DNA from: JAAYCI01 sp031549285
GTDB lineage: Bacteria > Bacillota > Clostridia > Oscillospirales > Ruminococcaceae
Direction: 5' to 3'
DNA length: 64,000 bases
Assembly (NCBI GenBank): GCA_031549285.1
Contig: JAVBPZ010000015.1
Location: 43,326-107,325, forward strand
Of this stretch, positions 1 to 9,344 are shown one piece after another (positions within the stretch are counted from its first letter, which is position 1; each line of letters starts with the position of its first letter). A program made the translations under genes and the position numbers. The notes under the pieces are model-generated. The model worked only from the letters and a program-made list of their open reading frames with translations, made no database searches and was not told the DNA's origin.

Positions 1-32
1 TTGAATGAATTCCGCTAAACCTTTTGCATATG

Positions 33-68
33 AAGCAGCGCCCGGTGATTACTCACCGGGCGCTGCTT
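33..68. terminator. Strong hairpin downstream of the surface protein gene
   Basis: A perfect 16-bp stem (33-48 with 53-68) closes a TTAC loop. On the plus strand it runs into TTTT; on the minus strand the T run is short. It lies about 30 bases past the stop of the minus-strand surface protein gene and probably ends that transcript; it could also stop transcription entering from the left. Confidence 0.7.
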
Positions 69-97
69 TTATCGATACTATTGGTATACGGTTGTTC

Positions 98-3000
98 TTA
101 TTCTTCCATGCCTTCTTCCACGGCTGCCTTCTGCCGGCCAATTTCCTTGCGCCGGACAATGACATATACCGCGTCCAGCACCAGCGTCGCCGCCAGAGCC
201 AGCGCCACCCACGGGGTGGAGGCATTTACCAGGGTCATCTTCATGGCCAGGTTGTTCATGGCCAGGAACACGATGCCGGCCAGCGGGCCCATCAACAGCG
301 CCGCTGCGCGCAGGATACCGGTGTACTTGTGGCTTTCACCTTTACCGGCCACCATGCTGCCCATTCTGCTTACCATCAGGATCAGTGCGGTTGCCAGCCC
401 TACCAGCCCCAACATCAGGCTGAGCAGCGACCATGTGCCAATCTGGCTTTGCAGGCCGGCCTGCGGGGTCAGGTTGTCATTCAGGGATGCGGCCACGTCG
501 CCGGCCGTATCATTGATAACCGCGTAGGCAGGGGGTTGTTCGCCTGCGGGGGTTGCCAGGTTCTCTGCCGTGGCAATGGTGCCAATAATCTGGGCATTTG
601 CTACCGGGGTGGCCGGGTCGGGGGTTACCACGTCGTCCGGGGTAACCGGCGCCGCCGGGTCCATGGTGTCTTCCGGGTCAGCCGGGTTTGACACAACAGG
701 GGTTTCCGCTGCGTCCTGGGTCCAGTGTGCATACACGGTGGTGTCGTCGGTCAGTTTTTTCTCTACGGTAAACTCTGTTCCGCCCACCGGCTGGGTGTAC
801 CAGCCATCAAAGCTGTTGTCTGTGTATACCGCGCCGGGCAAGCGCAGCGCCGCATCCTGCAGCGACTGGCCGTATGCCACAGTCTGCTGCGCGTTGTCGG
901 CCACCAGCTCGCCGCCATTGGCGTCGTAGTTCAGCGTTACATTTTGCAGCTCCCACACCGCGTACACGGTGGTGTTCGCCAGCACCGGTGTGGCGGTGGT
1001 GAAGTTTGCCACGGTGGCGTCCGCGGTGGTGGACCAGCCTTTGAAGATATAGCCTTCGCGGGCAACGGGAGCATACCGGGTATGGCCGCTGCGGGCCAGG
1101 GTGTTATTCGTGCCGGAATGCACCGTCTGGGTGGTATAGGTAATCTGGCTGCCGTCTTCGTTGCCCCGGAAGGTAACGGTGTAGCTCGCAGGCAGCAGCT
1201 GTGCTTTTACCACATAGCTGTCACGCGTCAGGGCCAGGCCCAGCGGGAACTCCACGGTGGCTTTTTGGGTGTCGCCCACTTCGTAGTACCAGCCCATGAA
1301 GGTGCCCTTGCCGGGAATCACATCGCCTATTTTCGCGCCGGCGTAAACGGTGCCGGACAGGTTGTGCGCCAGCAGCTTTTCGCCACGGGCATAGGAGCGG
1401 GTCACAATCTCCTGGCCGTCGGTGTACTGCACTGTTACTTCCACACCGCGATATTTGGCGTACAGGGTCAGGTTGCCGCCAGACATGGTGGCGCCGGTGT
1501 AAGCGTTTTCATACTTGTCGTCCAGGTACCAGCCCTCAAACACATAGTTTGTCAGGGATACGTCGGCGGGCAACAGCGTGGCCACCGGCTCATCATATTT
1601 CACGGTAGCTGTGTACACGCCGGTGCCGGCGGTCAGCTGGCTGTTCGGGTTTACAATGGTGCCTTTCCCGGTAACCAGGGTGAGGGTGTTGCTTTTACGC
1701 GGCATGAAGTAGTTAATGGTGTAATCTTTGCCGCTGTTCAGGACGGTTTCCTGGAACTTGTCGGTGCGCACCACACCGGAGGTAGAACCCACCACCTCAA
1801 AGCCTTCAAAATCACGGCCGGGCCATCCGGTAGAGTTTTTCTTTGGGTCGGAAGACTGGTTGTTGGTGCCGGCAGTGAAAGCCTTTTTATAATAGCGGGT
1901 GCCGCCGTATGTCGCGTGGTTGGTGGTCCATTCGCGCACCGTTTCGCCCGGCAGGCTGCCGGTTTCCAGATAGGTCGCTTTTTCCGCGTCGGTCAGCTCC
2001 AGGTAATACACCCGGGTCTCGGTGTAGCAGGTTGCGGCGGTTTTCGGGGTCAAAGTCACTTCATGCCGCCGCGGTGTGGTAATGTCATAGTAAAAATTGG
2101 TCTGCATGGCGGTGGGAGCCGCGAATGCCACCGAGATGTGGCTGTAGGCGATCCGCGCAGAGTTGTTTGAGTAGTAACCGCTCCAGTTCAGGAAGTACAG
2201 GTTATTTGGCAGAGCAACCCTGGAAGGCCACACCGCACTCACGTCCTGCTCCAGCTTTACGGTCAGGGTATAGTTGCTGCCCTTGCTGGTACCATCCTGC
2301 AGGAAAATCTCGCCCCCCGCAGCTTTCACGTCAAAGTTATAGGTGAAGCGGGTGCGGGTGTAATAAATGTTCACTGTGGTGTCGCCATTCCCGGACAGGG
2401 CGCGGGTTTCGCTGGCGGCAAAGGTGCTGTAGGTCAAAAGATTTTTCAGGTCGGTATTCGCCGCAGCGTCCGCGCGGGCCTCGCTGTCGGTGTAGGTTAC
2501 CTGGGCGCCGGTCTCGCCGCTTTTCACGGTGGTGTATTTCACTTCGTATCCGGTGCGGTCGCCCAGCATCGGGTCGCCCAGCGTGGTAGCTGCAGCCGTT
2601 TCCACCCAAATGTTCACGGTGTAGTTCGCCGATGTCGCTGTCCAGCGCGCATATACGAATACAGTCCCATTAATGGGGGTGCCGGCAAAATCGAAATCGC
2701 CGGTGCCGTCTTCATTTGCGGACCATCCGTTAAAGATGTAGCCGTCACGGGTGGGGTCGGTTCCAGGGCGCTTTGCGGTAAAGCCTTCCTGGCCGGCCTG
2801 GGGGCTCACTTCGCTGCCGCCGGTCACGAACACGGCCATAGAAATGTTTGCCAGTACCGGAACCAGTGTAACGTCCTTGCTCAGGGGCGCGGTGAAGGCC
2901 TCAGTGCTGCCGTTCAGCGCCCAGCAGCGCAGCTCTTCGCCCATGTTCAGGGTAAGCTGTGCGCTGGGTGCGGGGGCCGCTTCGCCAATGGTTCCTTCTG

Positions 3001-3775
3001 TCACTTCCAGCACCATGCCGTTGGTATCCAGATAGGTTACCAGCACGGTGTTGTTGTCAAACTTGGCGGTCAGGGTCACATTTTCGGTAATAACCTGATA
3101 GGCATTGAACGGAACGCCGCCCTGTGTAAACCAGCCCACAAAATGGGTACCGGCCTGGGTGGGGCTCTGTGGCAATGTGACCAGTGTCTCATGCAATACG
3201 TTTTCGGCGTAATAATTTTCGCCGTTCACCTGGAAAGTCACCAGATGCTCTGCGTCGGTGCTGTTCGCGCTTTTCACTGCCTGTACGGCGGGCGCTGCGG
3301 TGGCAACCACCTTCGCCTGCGGCGCGGGCGTGCTCTGGGCGGCCGGAACGGCTTCAAAACGGGCATACAGCGTTATGTCGCTGTTCGCGGCACTGCCGGC
3401 AAATACATAGGCGTCGGCGGCATTTCCCGCATACCAGCCCAAGAACACACAGCCGTCACGGCTGGGCTCGGTGGCTGGCGCGGCAACTTCGGCGCCAGCG
3501 GTAACTTGCGCCTGCTCAAACAGGCTGCCGTCTTCATTTATAAAGGACACTGTGTATACAGTACTCTGCGTTTCGCTGGAGTCCGCCACATCCACAGTGA
3601 TATCCTCGCCGCTCTCGTCCTGCAGCACTACCACTTCCGCGCCGCTTTCCGACACGCCGCCAGCAGTCAAGTCATCTTCCGCCGCAAACGCGCTCAACGG
3701 AGCTATAGCCCCTACCAGCAGCAGCGCCAGCGAGATAGAAACAATGCTTTTGGCCAGTGTGTTCCTTTTTTTCAT
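98..3775 (-). CDS. Large repeat-rich membrane-anchored surface protein (InlB B-repeat/Flg_new type)
   Basis: A 1225-residue secreted protein predicted to sit on the cell surface. The start at MKKRNTLAK is set by AGGAGGAAA eight bases upstream; the frame is open 18 codons further but has no such site. A signal peptide (residues 1-30, ending near AFAAED) is followed by about nine domains ending in the signature GW-Y/F/S...LYA-K/R-W/F (for example FLGWYAG...LYARFEA), typical of Listeria InlB B-repeats (Flg_new family). The centre, roughly residues 380-650, lacks the GW pattern and is more MucBP/SHIRT-like. A Pro/Asp/Thr-rich linker (VTPDDVVTPDPATPV) leads to about three C-terminal membrane helices and a charged tail. 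There is no LPXTG motif, so anchoring is by membrane helices, unlike most sortase substrates. It forms its own transcription unit. A role in adhesion is inferred from architecture only. Confidence 0.85.
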   Translation of the reverse strand: MKKRNTLAKSIVSISLALLLVGAIAPLSAFAAEDDLTAGGVSESGAEVVVLQDESGEDITVDVADSSETQSTVYTVSFINEDGSLFEQAQVTAGAEVAAPATEPSRDGCVFLGWYAGNAADAYVFAGSAANSDITLYARFEAVPAAQSTPAPQAKVVATAAPAVQAVKSANSTDAEHLVTFQVNGENYYAENVLHETLVTLPQSPTQAGTHFVGWFTQGGVPFNAYQVITENVTLTAKFDNNTVLVTYLDTNGMVLEVTEGTIGEAAPAPSAQLTLNMGEELRCWALNGSTEAFTAPLSKDVTLVPVLANISMAVFVTGGSEVSPQAGQEGFTAKRPGTDPTRDGYIFNGWSANEDGTGDFDFAGTPINGTVFVYARWTATSANYTVNIWVETAAATTLGDPMLGDRTGYEVKYTTVKSGETGAQVTYTDSEARADAAANTDLKNLLTYSTFAASETRALSGNGDTTVNIYYTRTRFTYNFDVKAAGGEIFLQDGTSKGSNYTLTVKLEQDVSAVWPSRVALPNNLYFLNWSGYYSNNSARIAYSHISVAFAAPTAMQTNFYYDITTPRRHEVTLTPKTAATCYTETRVYYLELTDAEKATYLETGSLPGETVREWTTNHATYGGTRYYKKAFTAGTNNQSSDPKKNSTGWPGRDFEGFEVVGSTSGVVRTDKFQETVLNSGKDYTINYFMPRKSNTLTLVTGKGTIVNPNSQLTAGTGVYTATVKYDEPVATLLPADVSLTNYVFEGWYLDDKYENAYTGATMSGGNLTLYAKYRGVEVTVQYTDGQEIVTRSYARGEKLLAHNLSGTVYAGAKIGDVIPGKGTFMGWYYEVGDTQKATVEFPLGLALTRDSYVVKAQLLPASYTVTFRGNEDGSQITYTTQTVHSGTNNTLARSGHTRYAPVAREGYIFKGWSTTADATVANFTTATPVLANTTVYAVWELQNVTLNYDANGGELVADNAQQTVAYGQSLQDAALRLPGAVYTDNSFDGWYTQPVGGTEFTVEKKLTDDTTVYAHWTQDAAETPVVSNPADPEDTMDPAAPVTPDDVVTPDPATPVANAQIIGTIATAENLATPAGEQPPAYAVINDTAGDVAASLNDNLTPQAGLQSQIGTWSLLSLMLGLVGLATALILMVSRMGSMVAGKGESHKYTGILRAAALLMGPLAGIVFLAMNNLAMKMTLVNASTPWVALALAATLVLDAVYVIVRRKEIGRQKAAVEEGMEE

Positions 3776-3861
3776 GGTGTGGTTTCCTCCTGTAATATGC
3801 GTTCCGGGGCACAACTCGATGGATTTCATCAGGTTTGCTCACCCGTTTGTTTCGCATAGAT

Positions 3862-3889
3862 ATCATACTATTTTGGCGCTGTAATACAA
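3862..3889 (-). promoter_or_regulatory. Sigma-A-like promoter of the surface protein gene
   Basis: On the minus strand TTGTAT (3884-3889) and TATGAT (3862-3867) are separated by 16 bases, about 85 bases before the start codon at 3775. Twin AAAGCTTT repeats lie just upstream. Confidence 0.5.
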
Positions 3890-3906
3890 GCGTTGCGCCA
3901 CATATT

Positions 3907-3950
3907 TCACAAAGCTTTGACAGTTTTGCCGTGAATTATCACAAAGCTTT
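3907..3950. repeat. Direct repeat TCACAAAGCTTT, possible operator
   Basis: TCACAAAGCTTT occurs at 3907-3918 and again at 3939-3950, exactly 32 bases apart, about three helical turns. Each copy contains the palindrome AAAGCTTT. Both lie upstream of the -35 box of the surface protein promoter, the position expected for an activator. Confidence 0.45.
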
Positions 3951-4116
3951 TACATTTGGCTCCAAAGTAGCATTTTACCACACATTCTACACACTTTCAT
4001 CTTTTTTTCGCAGCCCTTCCCCATGTGCATAAAAGGTTTTGCCTAACTGCGAAAGCAACCAGCATGTCAACCTGCGGCTATGCCGGTGGCCGCCTCACAC
4101 AAAAGCGTACAAACAA

Positions 4117-4149
4117 CAGCCCACCACCCAATACACGGGTGGTGGGCTG
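4117..4149 (-). terminator. Terminator of the GT-C membrane protein gene
   Basis: A perfect 13-bp stem, CAGCCCACCACCC with GGGTGGTGGGCTG, lies 40 bases past the stop of the minus-strand gene. On that strand a T-rich stretch (TTGTTTG) follows. Confidence 0.65.
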
Positions 4150-4186
4150 GAATACACACCGTCAAATATCCGCCTTTTTTCTGATA

Positions 4187-5713
4187 TTACGCAACATTTT
4201 TTCCATCGCCCGGTTGCCGTCTATTTTTCCCGACCCTCGGCAACAATGGCGTCACCTTTTCCAGCACCCCAAAGGTGCCCATCAAAACAGGCGGGATGAA
4301 AAACAGCAGGTAAGGGAACAGATAAAAGAAGCTCGCCTCCCAAATCTGAAGAAATAGCAGCACCCCCAGCAACACCAGCGAACACAAGAAAACCAAATTC
4401 ACATCGCCTTCCCGCACGCTCTTTTTCCTTAGCAAAAATACCGCATTCACCAGCATCATCAGGATGCAGGCCGGCAGCACCCCTTCATTCATTACATTGA
4501 ACGGCGCCACACCCCGCACGGAAAGGATACTTCCCTGGTGGGCCAGGTACCCCCAGGGCACCTGCAGCTTATTCCACTGGTGCTTAATAAGATCTGCATA
4601 TCCGGCCTCTTGCGTCCGCTCGGCGATTTTTTCCTCCAGATACGCTTTCTTTTCGTTTTCGCCCTGAATGGCCACCGTCTGCTGATAATCATCCTCGTTG
4701 TAGGTGCCTTCCCAGGAACCGTCGCCCCGGTTCAGCCCCATGGCAATGTAGTGTGTGTATGGCAAAACCTCCTCATACGAGGTGCTCATATCAATATATT
4801 TGCTGTGGTGCCAGGCCTGGTTGAACAGAAATTGAGTACCGCCAAACCCCACCAGAAAAATCAAAATGGATACCAGCGCCTGTTTTATCGGCAGCTTTAA
4901 AAACAGGAAAATTCCCACCGCCACCAGCACCACCGTGGCTGACCCAGCCGCCAGCGCCGCCAGTGCCAATAAAACAGCACTGCCCAGCAGCAACAGCCCC
5001 TTCTGCCATCGCTTGCCGGTTTTGCGCACCACCGCCATAGACAGCAGCAGAATGGAACAAAACAGATAGGGGTAGGCCAGCATGTGGGTGTACGCGTAGG
5101 TGACCGCAAAACGCAGCGGACTGAACAGGGCCAGGGCGGCCATTCCGCTAATGAGTGCCGCTTTGGTGTTTTTCCACAGCTTCACCGTCAGCGTAAACGC
5201 GCCCACCGCAATATCAATGCCCAGTACCGTAAGCAGCCCATATGCCTGGTAGACACCAGGACCTTGGGTAATGCCAAACAATGCGATGAATCTTCTGAAA
5301 ACGTACAGCTCCACCAATGTGAAGTTTTGATGCGGGTAGCGCAAAAAATATGGGTTGCTGAGGGTAAGTTTTGCGTTCTGCATCAGTTCGTTCACCCCAG
5401 TGTATATCGCCTCCATGTCACCGGTTTTGGGTACATAATACTGGGTGGCGGCCCACCAACACTGAAAGACAAACGTCGCTGCAAACAGTGCCACATACGC
5501 TATCAGCAAGTATTTCCCCTTTAGCCGGTAGGCAGCGGCAAACAAAAAAAGCAGTGCCAAAACAGGAAGGATATACACGATACGCATCCAGTTCCCGCGG
5601 ATGCTGGCCACAAAGGCAAGGGAAAAGCAAGCAATAAACAACACCCAAAAGGCTTTCTGCAGGATGTTTCTCCCGCTTTTGCCCGCCACGTTTAGCGTGC
5701 CGCTGTCCTTCAT
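4187..5713 (-). CDS. Polytopic membrane protein, probable GT-C (family 39-like) glycosyltransferase
   Basis: A 508-residue integral membrane protein with about 11-12 hydrophobic helices. The start MKDSGTLNV is chosen for an AGGGGGA site eight bases upstream; two upstream in-frame ATGs lack one. After the first helices comes an extracytoplasmic loop with GDMEAIYTGVNELM and FLRYPHQNFTLVELYVF. The acidic residues there and the YPHQ motif resemble the catalytic loop of GT-C glycosyltransferases of the PMT/GT39 type, which use polyprenyl-phosphate sugars outside the membrane. The enzyme would decorate a cell-wall polymer, glycolipid or surface protein. It stands alone but lies between the surface protein gene and an L,D-transpeptidase gene, all minus strand. 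Acceptor and sugar cannot be read from sequence; a polymer flippase or ligase is less likely. Confidence 0.65.
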   Translation of the reverse strand: MKDSGTLNVAGKSGRNILQKAFWVLFIACFSLAFVASIRGNWMRIVYILPVLALLFLFAAAYRLKGKYLLIAYVALFAATFVFQCWWAATQYYVPKTGDMEAIYTGVNELMQNAKLTLSNPYFLRYPHQNFTLVELYVFRRFIALFGITQGPGVYQAYGLLTVLGIDIAVGAFTLTVKLWKNTKAALISGMAALALFSPLRFAVTYAYTHMLAYPYLFCSILLLSMAVVRKTGKRWQKGLLLLGSAVLLALAALAAGSATVVLVAVGIFLFLKLPIKQALVSILIFLVGFGGTQFLFNQAWHHSKYIDMSTSYEEVLPYTHYIAMGLNRGDGSWEGTYNEDDYQQTVAIQGENEKKAYLEEKIAERTQEAGYADLIKHQWNKLQVPWGYLAHQGSILSVRGVAPFNVMNEGVLPACILMMLVNAVFLLRKKSVREGDVNLVFLCSLVLLGVLLFLQIWEASFFYLFPYLLFFIPPVLMGTFGVLEKVTPLLPRVGKNRRQPGDGKNVA

Positions 5714-5812
5714 TCGCTCTGTCCCCCTACTCTTCTGCACCATTTTCACATAGGATAACCGGAGAACACACATGCTCCTGCGGTTCGCTCTTTCCGCCGG
5801 TTGCCTGATAGG

Positions 5813-5841
5813 ATAGTATCATGTATAGTAAAATTACACAA
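5813..5841 (-). promoter_or_regulatory. Candidate promoter for the GT-C membrane protein
   Basis: On the minus strand TTGTGT (5836-5841) and TACTAT (5813-5818) have a 17-base spacer, about 100 bases before the start at 5713. Both boxes are imperfect. Confidence 0.35.
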
Positions 5842-6061
5842 CAGGCGGCTAGCCCTTTAGGCTTCGCAAAAGACGATCGTACCGGATTTTGACGAGTACG
5901 ATTTGAGCATGGCAAACAGCACAGCCACAGGACTTTGGATACATTCCCCTTGCGGTATCGTATCTGTTGTAATCGAAGCGGATCGTTTGCACTCTACCAA
6001 AATTGTAAAAGCCCACCCTCCGGCAGCGCTGTTGCGAAATGCACTTCCACCAGACGCAAAA

Positions 6062-6090
6062 ACGCGCCCCCCAAAGGGCGTGTTTTTTTG
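6062..6090. terminator. Bidirectional intrinsic terminator
   Basis: ACGCGCCC pairs with GGGCGTGT (one G-U pair). Seven T follow on the plus strand and five on the minus strand. It probably ends the L,D-transpeptidase transcript on the minus strand, about 170 bases past its stop. Confidence 0.65.
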
Positions 6091-6262
6091 AAACCGCGAA
6101 CCCCCTTGTCCCCCAGGGTTTTGCCGTTTCCTCTTTCGTTCCTGTCTATTCGTTTTATGCTGGAATGCTGCCGCGCAAAACCAGACTATGAGGTATACGA
6201 CCTCCCTATGTTTTTCGATATCCCATCGGCAACTATTATGTCACCTTGGCAGCACCGCTTTC

Positions 6263-7546
6263 CTAATACACAACAACCGGGGTGTTTACATCAATATTGT
6301 AATAAATAATATCCATAATTTCCAGTGGCGTGTTGATGCACCCGTGCGAACCATAGCCTTGCTGATATCGGGAACCACCAAATTTGGACTGCCAGGTGGC
6401 GTCGTGAATACCGATGCCAGAATTGTTGATAGGCACCCAATAGCTAACCCAGCTTTTGTACCTGCTGCCGTCCCGGTTATACCCCTCCAAATAGCGGTCT
6501 GTCTCTTTGTTCAATACACGGAAAACCCCGGTGGGTGTATTGGAAACACCATCGTCGGCGCCGGTGACAATATCGGTGTCCACCAACAATTCCCCATCTT
6601 TATATACCCACATGTGTTGCTGTCCAATGCTGATTTCCACATAGGTATTGCTTAAGCTTCGCCCGTTTGGGGTCACTTCTTTGTGGCCAATCGGCTGGAT
6701 GGTGTCCGTCGTTCCCTCTCCGTTGTGCACCATGGTTTCCAGCTGCTTGAAAAAATCCTCTTTATCAAAATAGTACTGTGTTGCAATGCCCTGCATGGCA
6801 ATAACCTGGTTATCGGTGGTAATAAAGCTGTCAGCAAATTCCCGATTTTCTTCGTATGACTGCAAAAAATCGAACACAGCCTGTTTGTCCACCACAACTT
6901 TGTTCTCTATCACATCTATCCAGTGAAAGAGGGAATTGTCGTAATCCAGCACCTGGTCTCCATCCGGAAAAACACAGGTTACTTTCAGCTGCCGCAGGTA
7001 TTCCAGCTGATTGGCCAATTGCACTATGGTTTGGGATTGGGACGTAACGGCAGGCAAAACATATGCGTCTTTGTCCTTGATATGAATGGAACGTTTGTTG
7101 CTGGCGATGTCAACGCTAGCCGCCGCACACAATTTGTCTATATCCACCAAGGTTCCATTTGTTTCAGGCACCAATACAAAATCATACGCTTGCTTTTGGA
7201 AATAGGCGTCCCCCGGGGGGACTGCATTCCGGTTCAACATCTGCAATTGTTTTTTCAGCCCCGCCTCGCTGAACGAAAACGTAACATCAAAAACCCCGCC
7301 GCTGCTTGAAAGCGAGGGCTTCAGGTTGATATCTTTTCCCGCCACTGTAAAAACCGTGCCGTCTTCTTTGACAAACTCAATTTTTGCATTTTTGTAATAG
7401 AACGAAAGCGCAAAACTGCCTCCGTCGCTCATCATGGAAGAAAAACTGCCGCCCGGGTTGCCAATAAAATAGGCACAGACGCCCGAAGCCAGCAAAACGA
7501 AAACAAGAACCAGACTAACCAAACCAACAATCTTCGTTTTCTTCAA
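6263..7546 (-). CDS. L,D-transpeptidase (YkuD domain) with N-terminal membrane anchor
   Basis: A 427-residue cell-wall enzyme that would make 3-3 peptidoglycan cross-links or attach proteins to peptidoglycan. A TTG start is preferred: it gives MKKTKIVGLVSLV, a typical signal-anchor start, with AAGGGG 11 bases upstream; the frame is open ten codons further to an ATG without a site. After the helix (about 5-25) the region to about 290 resembles the peptidoglycan-binding segment of VanW/YkuD-type proteins. The C-terminal YkuD domain has the conserved His in GIGIHDATW and the active-site motif YGSHGCINTP with Cys403. The protein ends right after this domain, as usual. Imipenem-resistant cross-linking is known for the family; here it is inferred. 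Confidence 0.9.
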   Translation of the reverse strand: MKKTKIVGLVSLVLVFVLLASGVCAYFIGNPGGSFSSMMSDGGSFALSFYYKNAKIEFVKEDGTVFTVAGKDINLKPSLSSSGGVFDVTFSFSEAGLKKQLQMLNRNAVPPGDAYFQKQAYDFVLVPETNGTLVDIDKLCAAASVDIASNKRSIHIKDKDAYVLPAVTSQSQTIVQLANQLEYLRQLKVTCVFPDGDQVLDYDNSLFHWIDVIENKVVVDKQAVFDFLQSYEENREFADSFITTDNQVIAMQGIATQYYFDKEDFFKQLETMVHNGEGTTDTIQPIGHKEVTPNGRSLSNTYVEISIGQQHMWVYKDGELLVDTDIVTGADDGVSNTPTGVFRVLNKETDRYLEGYNRDGSRYKSWVSYWVPINNSGIGIHDATWQSKFGGSRYQQGYGSHGCINTPLEIMDIIYYNIDVNTPVVVY

Positions 7547-7961
7547 TGCAAGGCACACCCCTTTTTTATAGCACAAATTATTCGCACAATGGAAATGTTT
7601 GAATCATTTGCCAATTCAAAATGCGGTTCGCTTGCTTTCATTATATCTGTTATCGTGCCGCGTGTGTTGCTGTTTTGCAAACTGTAAAGAATTTGTAATG
7701 CGCTCTTACTATTTCGTAATTTTTTTGACATTTTTGCGAAGGGCGCATATCGATACCACTGATATCATCTTAAGGAGCCGTTGCGGGTTCCAATAAAACT
7801 GGATCGCGTACAGGAGTATCTGGATCCCATACAATATGATATAGTTGAAAAGAGAAAAAACATCAGGATTGGGGCGCTGAAGAAGCGGACACACCCGTAA
7901 AGGTTATGCCTGTTTGCCCAGGAAACAGCCGCATTTATGAATATTTTTAGGGGGAATTATT
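7547..7961. other. Divergent intergenic region, promoters only
   Basis: This 415-base gap lies between divergent genes. A minus-strand TATAAT at 7640-7645, about 95 bases before the L,D-transpeptidase start, is a plausible -10 without a clear -35. On the plus strand a perfect TTGACA at 7725-7730 is followed after 17 bases by a poor TATCGA. No RNA gene or conserved frame was seen. Confidence 0.4.
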
Positions 7962-9086
7962 ATGGCAACGGTTATGGTTGCAGGACACATCTGCCTGGAC
8001 ATTGCACCAACTTTTCAAAATGAGCCTATAGAAGTATTAAGCGACATCCTGGCTCCTGGCAAACTGGTGCAGGTGGGGCCAGCAGATATCCACACCGGTG
8101 GGGCCGTTTCAAATACGGGTTTGGCCATGCGCTTTTTTGGCGCCGACGTAACACTGCTGGCCAAAATAGGCAATGATTCATTTGGACAGGTCATCCGTGA
8201 AAATCTTTCTGCGCACCATGTTTCGCTGCATCTTGTTGAGGATCCAGTAGCCGGCACTTCCTATTCGGTAGTGCTTGCCATTCCGGGAATCGATCGTTTG
8301 TTTTTACACCATCCCGGTGCCAACAATACCTTTGTTGAAAGCGATATACCGGATGCACTGCTGGATGGTATTACGCATTTTCACTTTGGGTACCCTCCCC
8401 TTATGCGCCATATGTTTGAGGACGGTGGTGAAGGACTGGCAAAGCTGTTCAAACGAATAAAACTAAAGGGCATTACCACATCATTGGACATGGCTGCTGT
8501 GGATCCGGCTTCGCCAGCGGGAATGGTGGATTGGCGCGCCATACTGGAAAAAGTTCTTCCATATGTTGATTTCTATCTGCCAAGTATTGAGGAAACCTGC
8601 TATATGATGGATAGAAATAAGCACCGATTGCTGTGTGAAAAGGCCAATGGTGGCGATATCACAAACGTTTTGTGCATCGAGGAGGATGTTTGCCCGCTGG
8701 CCGACGAGTTGCAGGAACTTGGCGCAACGGTCGTGATACTAAAATGCGGCGCACCGGGCATGTACTATAAAACGGCAACGATGGTGCAGATGGCACCATT
8801 ATGTGAACAGCGTGGATTGAACGCTGCGGAATGGGCTGATAAAAGCGGTTTTGAGCACAGCTATCTGCCAGATAGCATCGTGTCGGGTACCGGGGCAGGC
8901 GATACCAGCATTGCCGCCTTTTTGACATCCATGTTAAAGGGCTATTCCCTGGAACAATGTATGCGGTTTGCGGTTGCAACCGGTGCCTGCTGCCTATCGG
9001 CGCATGATGCTTTGAGCGGTCTTGAGCCTTTCGATGCCTTGCAGAGGCGCATGGATGCTGGCTGGCCAAAAAACAAAATTTTGTAG
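7962..9086 (+). CDS. PfkB-family carbohydrate kinase
   Basis: A 374-residue cytoplasmic sugar or nucleoside kinase of the ribokinase superfamily. AGGGGGAA precedes the ATG by six bases. The N-terminal PfkB signature is seen as DIHTGGAVSNTGLAMRFFG followed by LLAKIGNDSFG; the C-terminal signature GTGAGDTSIAAFL carries the catalytic Asp and anion-hole glycines. At 374 residues it is longer than ribokinase (about 305), with extra sequence around residues 215-290 containing several Cys and charged residues. No transporter or sugar isomerase is adjacent, so the substrate cannot be deduced. It is a single-gene unit followed by a GC-rich inverted-repeat element. Confidence 0.85.
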   Translation: MATVMVAGHICLDIAPTFQNEPIEVLSDILAPGKLVQVGPADIHTGGAVSNTGLAMRFFGADVTLLAKIGNDSFGQVIRENLSAHHVSLHLVEDPVAGTSYSVVLAIPGIDRLFLHHPGANNTFVESDIPDALLDGITHFHFGYPPLMRHMFEDGGEGLAKLFKRIKLKGITTSLDMAAVDPASPAGMVDWRAILEKVLPYVDFYLPSIEETCYMMDRNKHRLLCEKANGGDITNVLCIEEDVCPLADELQELGATVVILKCGAPGMYYKTATMVQMAPLCEQRGLNAAEWADKSGFEHSYLPDSIVSGTGAGDTSIAAFLTSMLKGYSLEQCMRFAVATGACCLSAHDALSGLEPFDALQRRMDAGWPKNKIL

Positions 9087-9110
9087 TGTAGGAAACCACC
9101 GTATGAAAAC

Positions 9111-9241
9111 CGACAAATAACGGGTATTAACCCCGGGGCGGAGCCCCGGCCCCGCCCTTCGCGCGTTTCCCGCGGCAGCCCGTAGGCCGCCCTCCATTTA
9201 ATCTCTTGGGCAGATACCGCGGGGTATTATACCCGTTGTCG
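9111..9241. repeat. Intergenic inverted-repeat element, ~131 bp
   Basis: The outer arms CGACAA-ATAA-CGGGTAT (9111-9127) and ATACCCGTTGTCG (9229-9241) pair except for a four-base bulge, and pairing continues inward through CCCCG/CGGGG. The interior contains a second hairpin, CCGGGGC-GGA-GCCCCGG (9133-9149). It separates the PfkB gene from tRNA-Thr. It could act as a terminator or be a non-autonomous repeat; no other copy was found in the window. Confidence 0.5.
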
Positions 9242-9299
9242 CCCTCCTCACTCGACCATGAGAATGCCAGCATTCGCATGGCGCTCGCTTCGTCGGGCA

Positions 9300-9339
9300 A
9301 TAAAAACTTCCGCCTTGCATCTTACGATACAAAGCGGAA
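9300..9339 (-). terminator. Terminator of tRNA-Thr
   Basis: On the minus strand TTCCGCTTTG pairs with CAAGGCGGAA (one G-U), followed by GTTTTTATT, beginning six bases after the tRNA. Confidence 0.75.
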
Positions 9340-9344
9340 ATCTG

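Larger units (their letters stand above)
5714..6262. other. Intergenic region with promoter and terminator, no gene recognised
   Basis: This 549-base stretch separates two minus-strand genes. It holds a candidate minus promoter at 5813-5841 and a hairpin terminator near 6062-6090. No open frame in it has a convincing ribosome binding site or coding character. A short transcript ending at the 6062 terminator on the plus strand is possible, but no known RNA family was recognised. Confidence 0.5.

Noticed and set aside
725..2170. Long open frame (481 codons) on the plus strand
   Set aside because: Antisense to the surface protein. It is a by-product of GC-rich repeats, has no domain pattern, and the minus strand has signal peptide, repeats and ribosome binding site.
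3907..3950. Short repeats as a CRISPR array
   Set aside because: Only two copies of 12 bases with one spacer; no array elsewhere in the window and no cas genes.
5880..6090. Possible small RNA ending at the 6062 terminator (6S, SRP RNA, tmRNA considered)
   Set aside because: No conserved core of any of these RNAs could be recognised and no promoter is clear, so it is only noted as an unexplained stretch.
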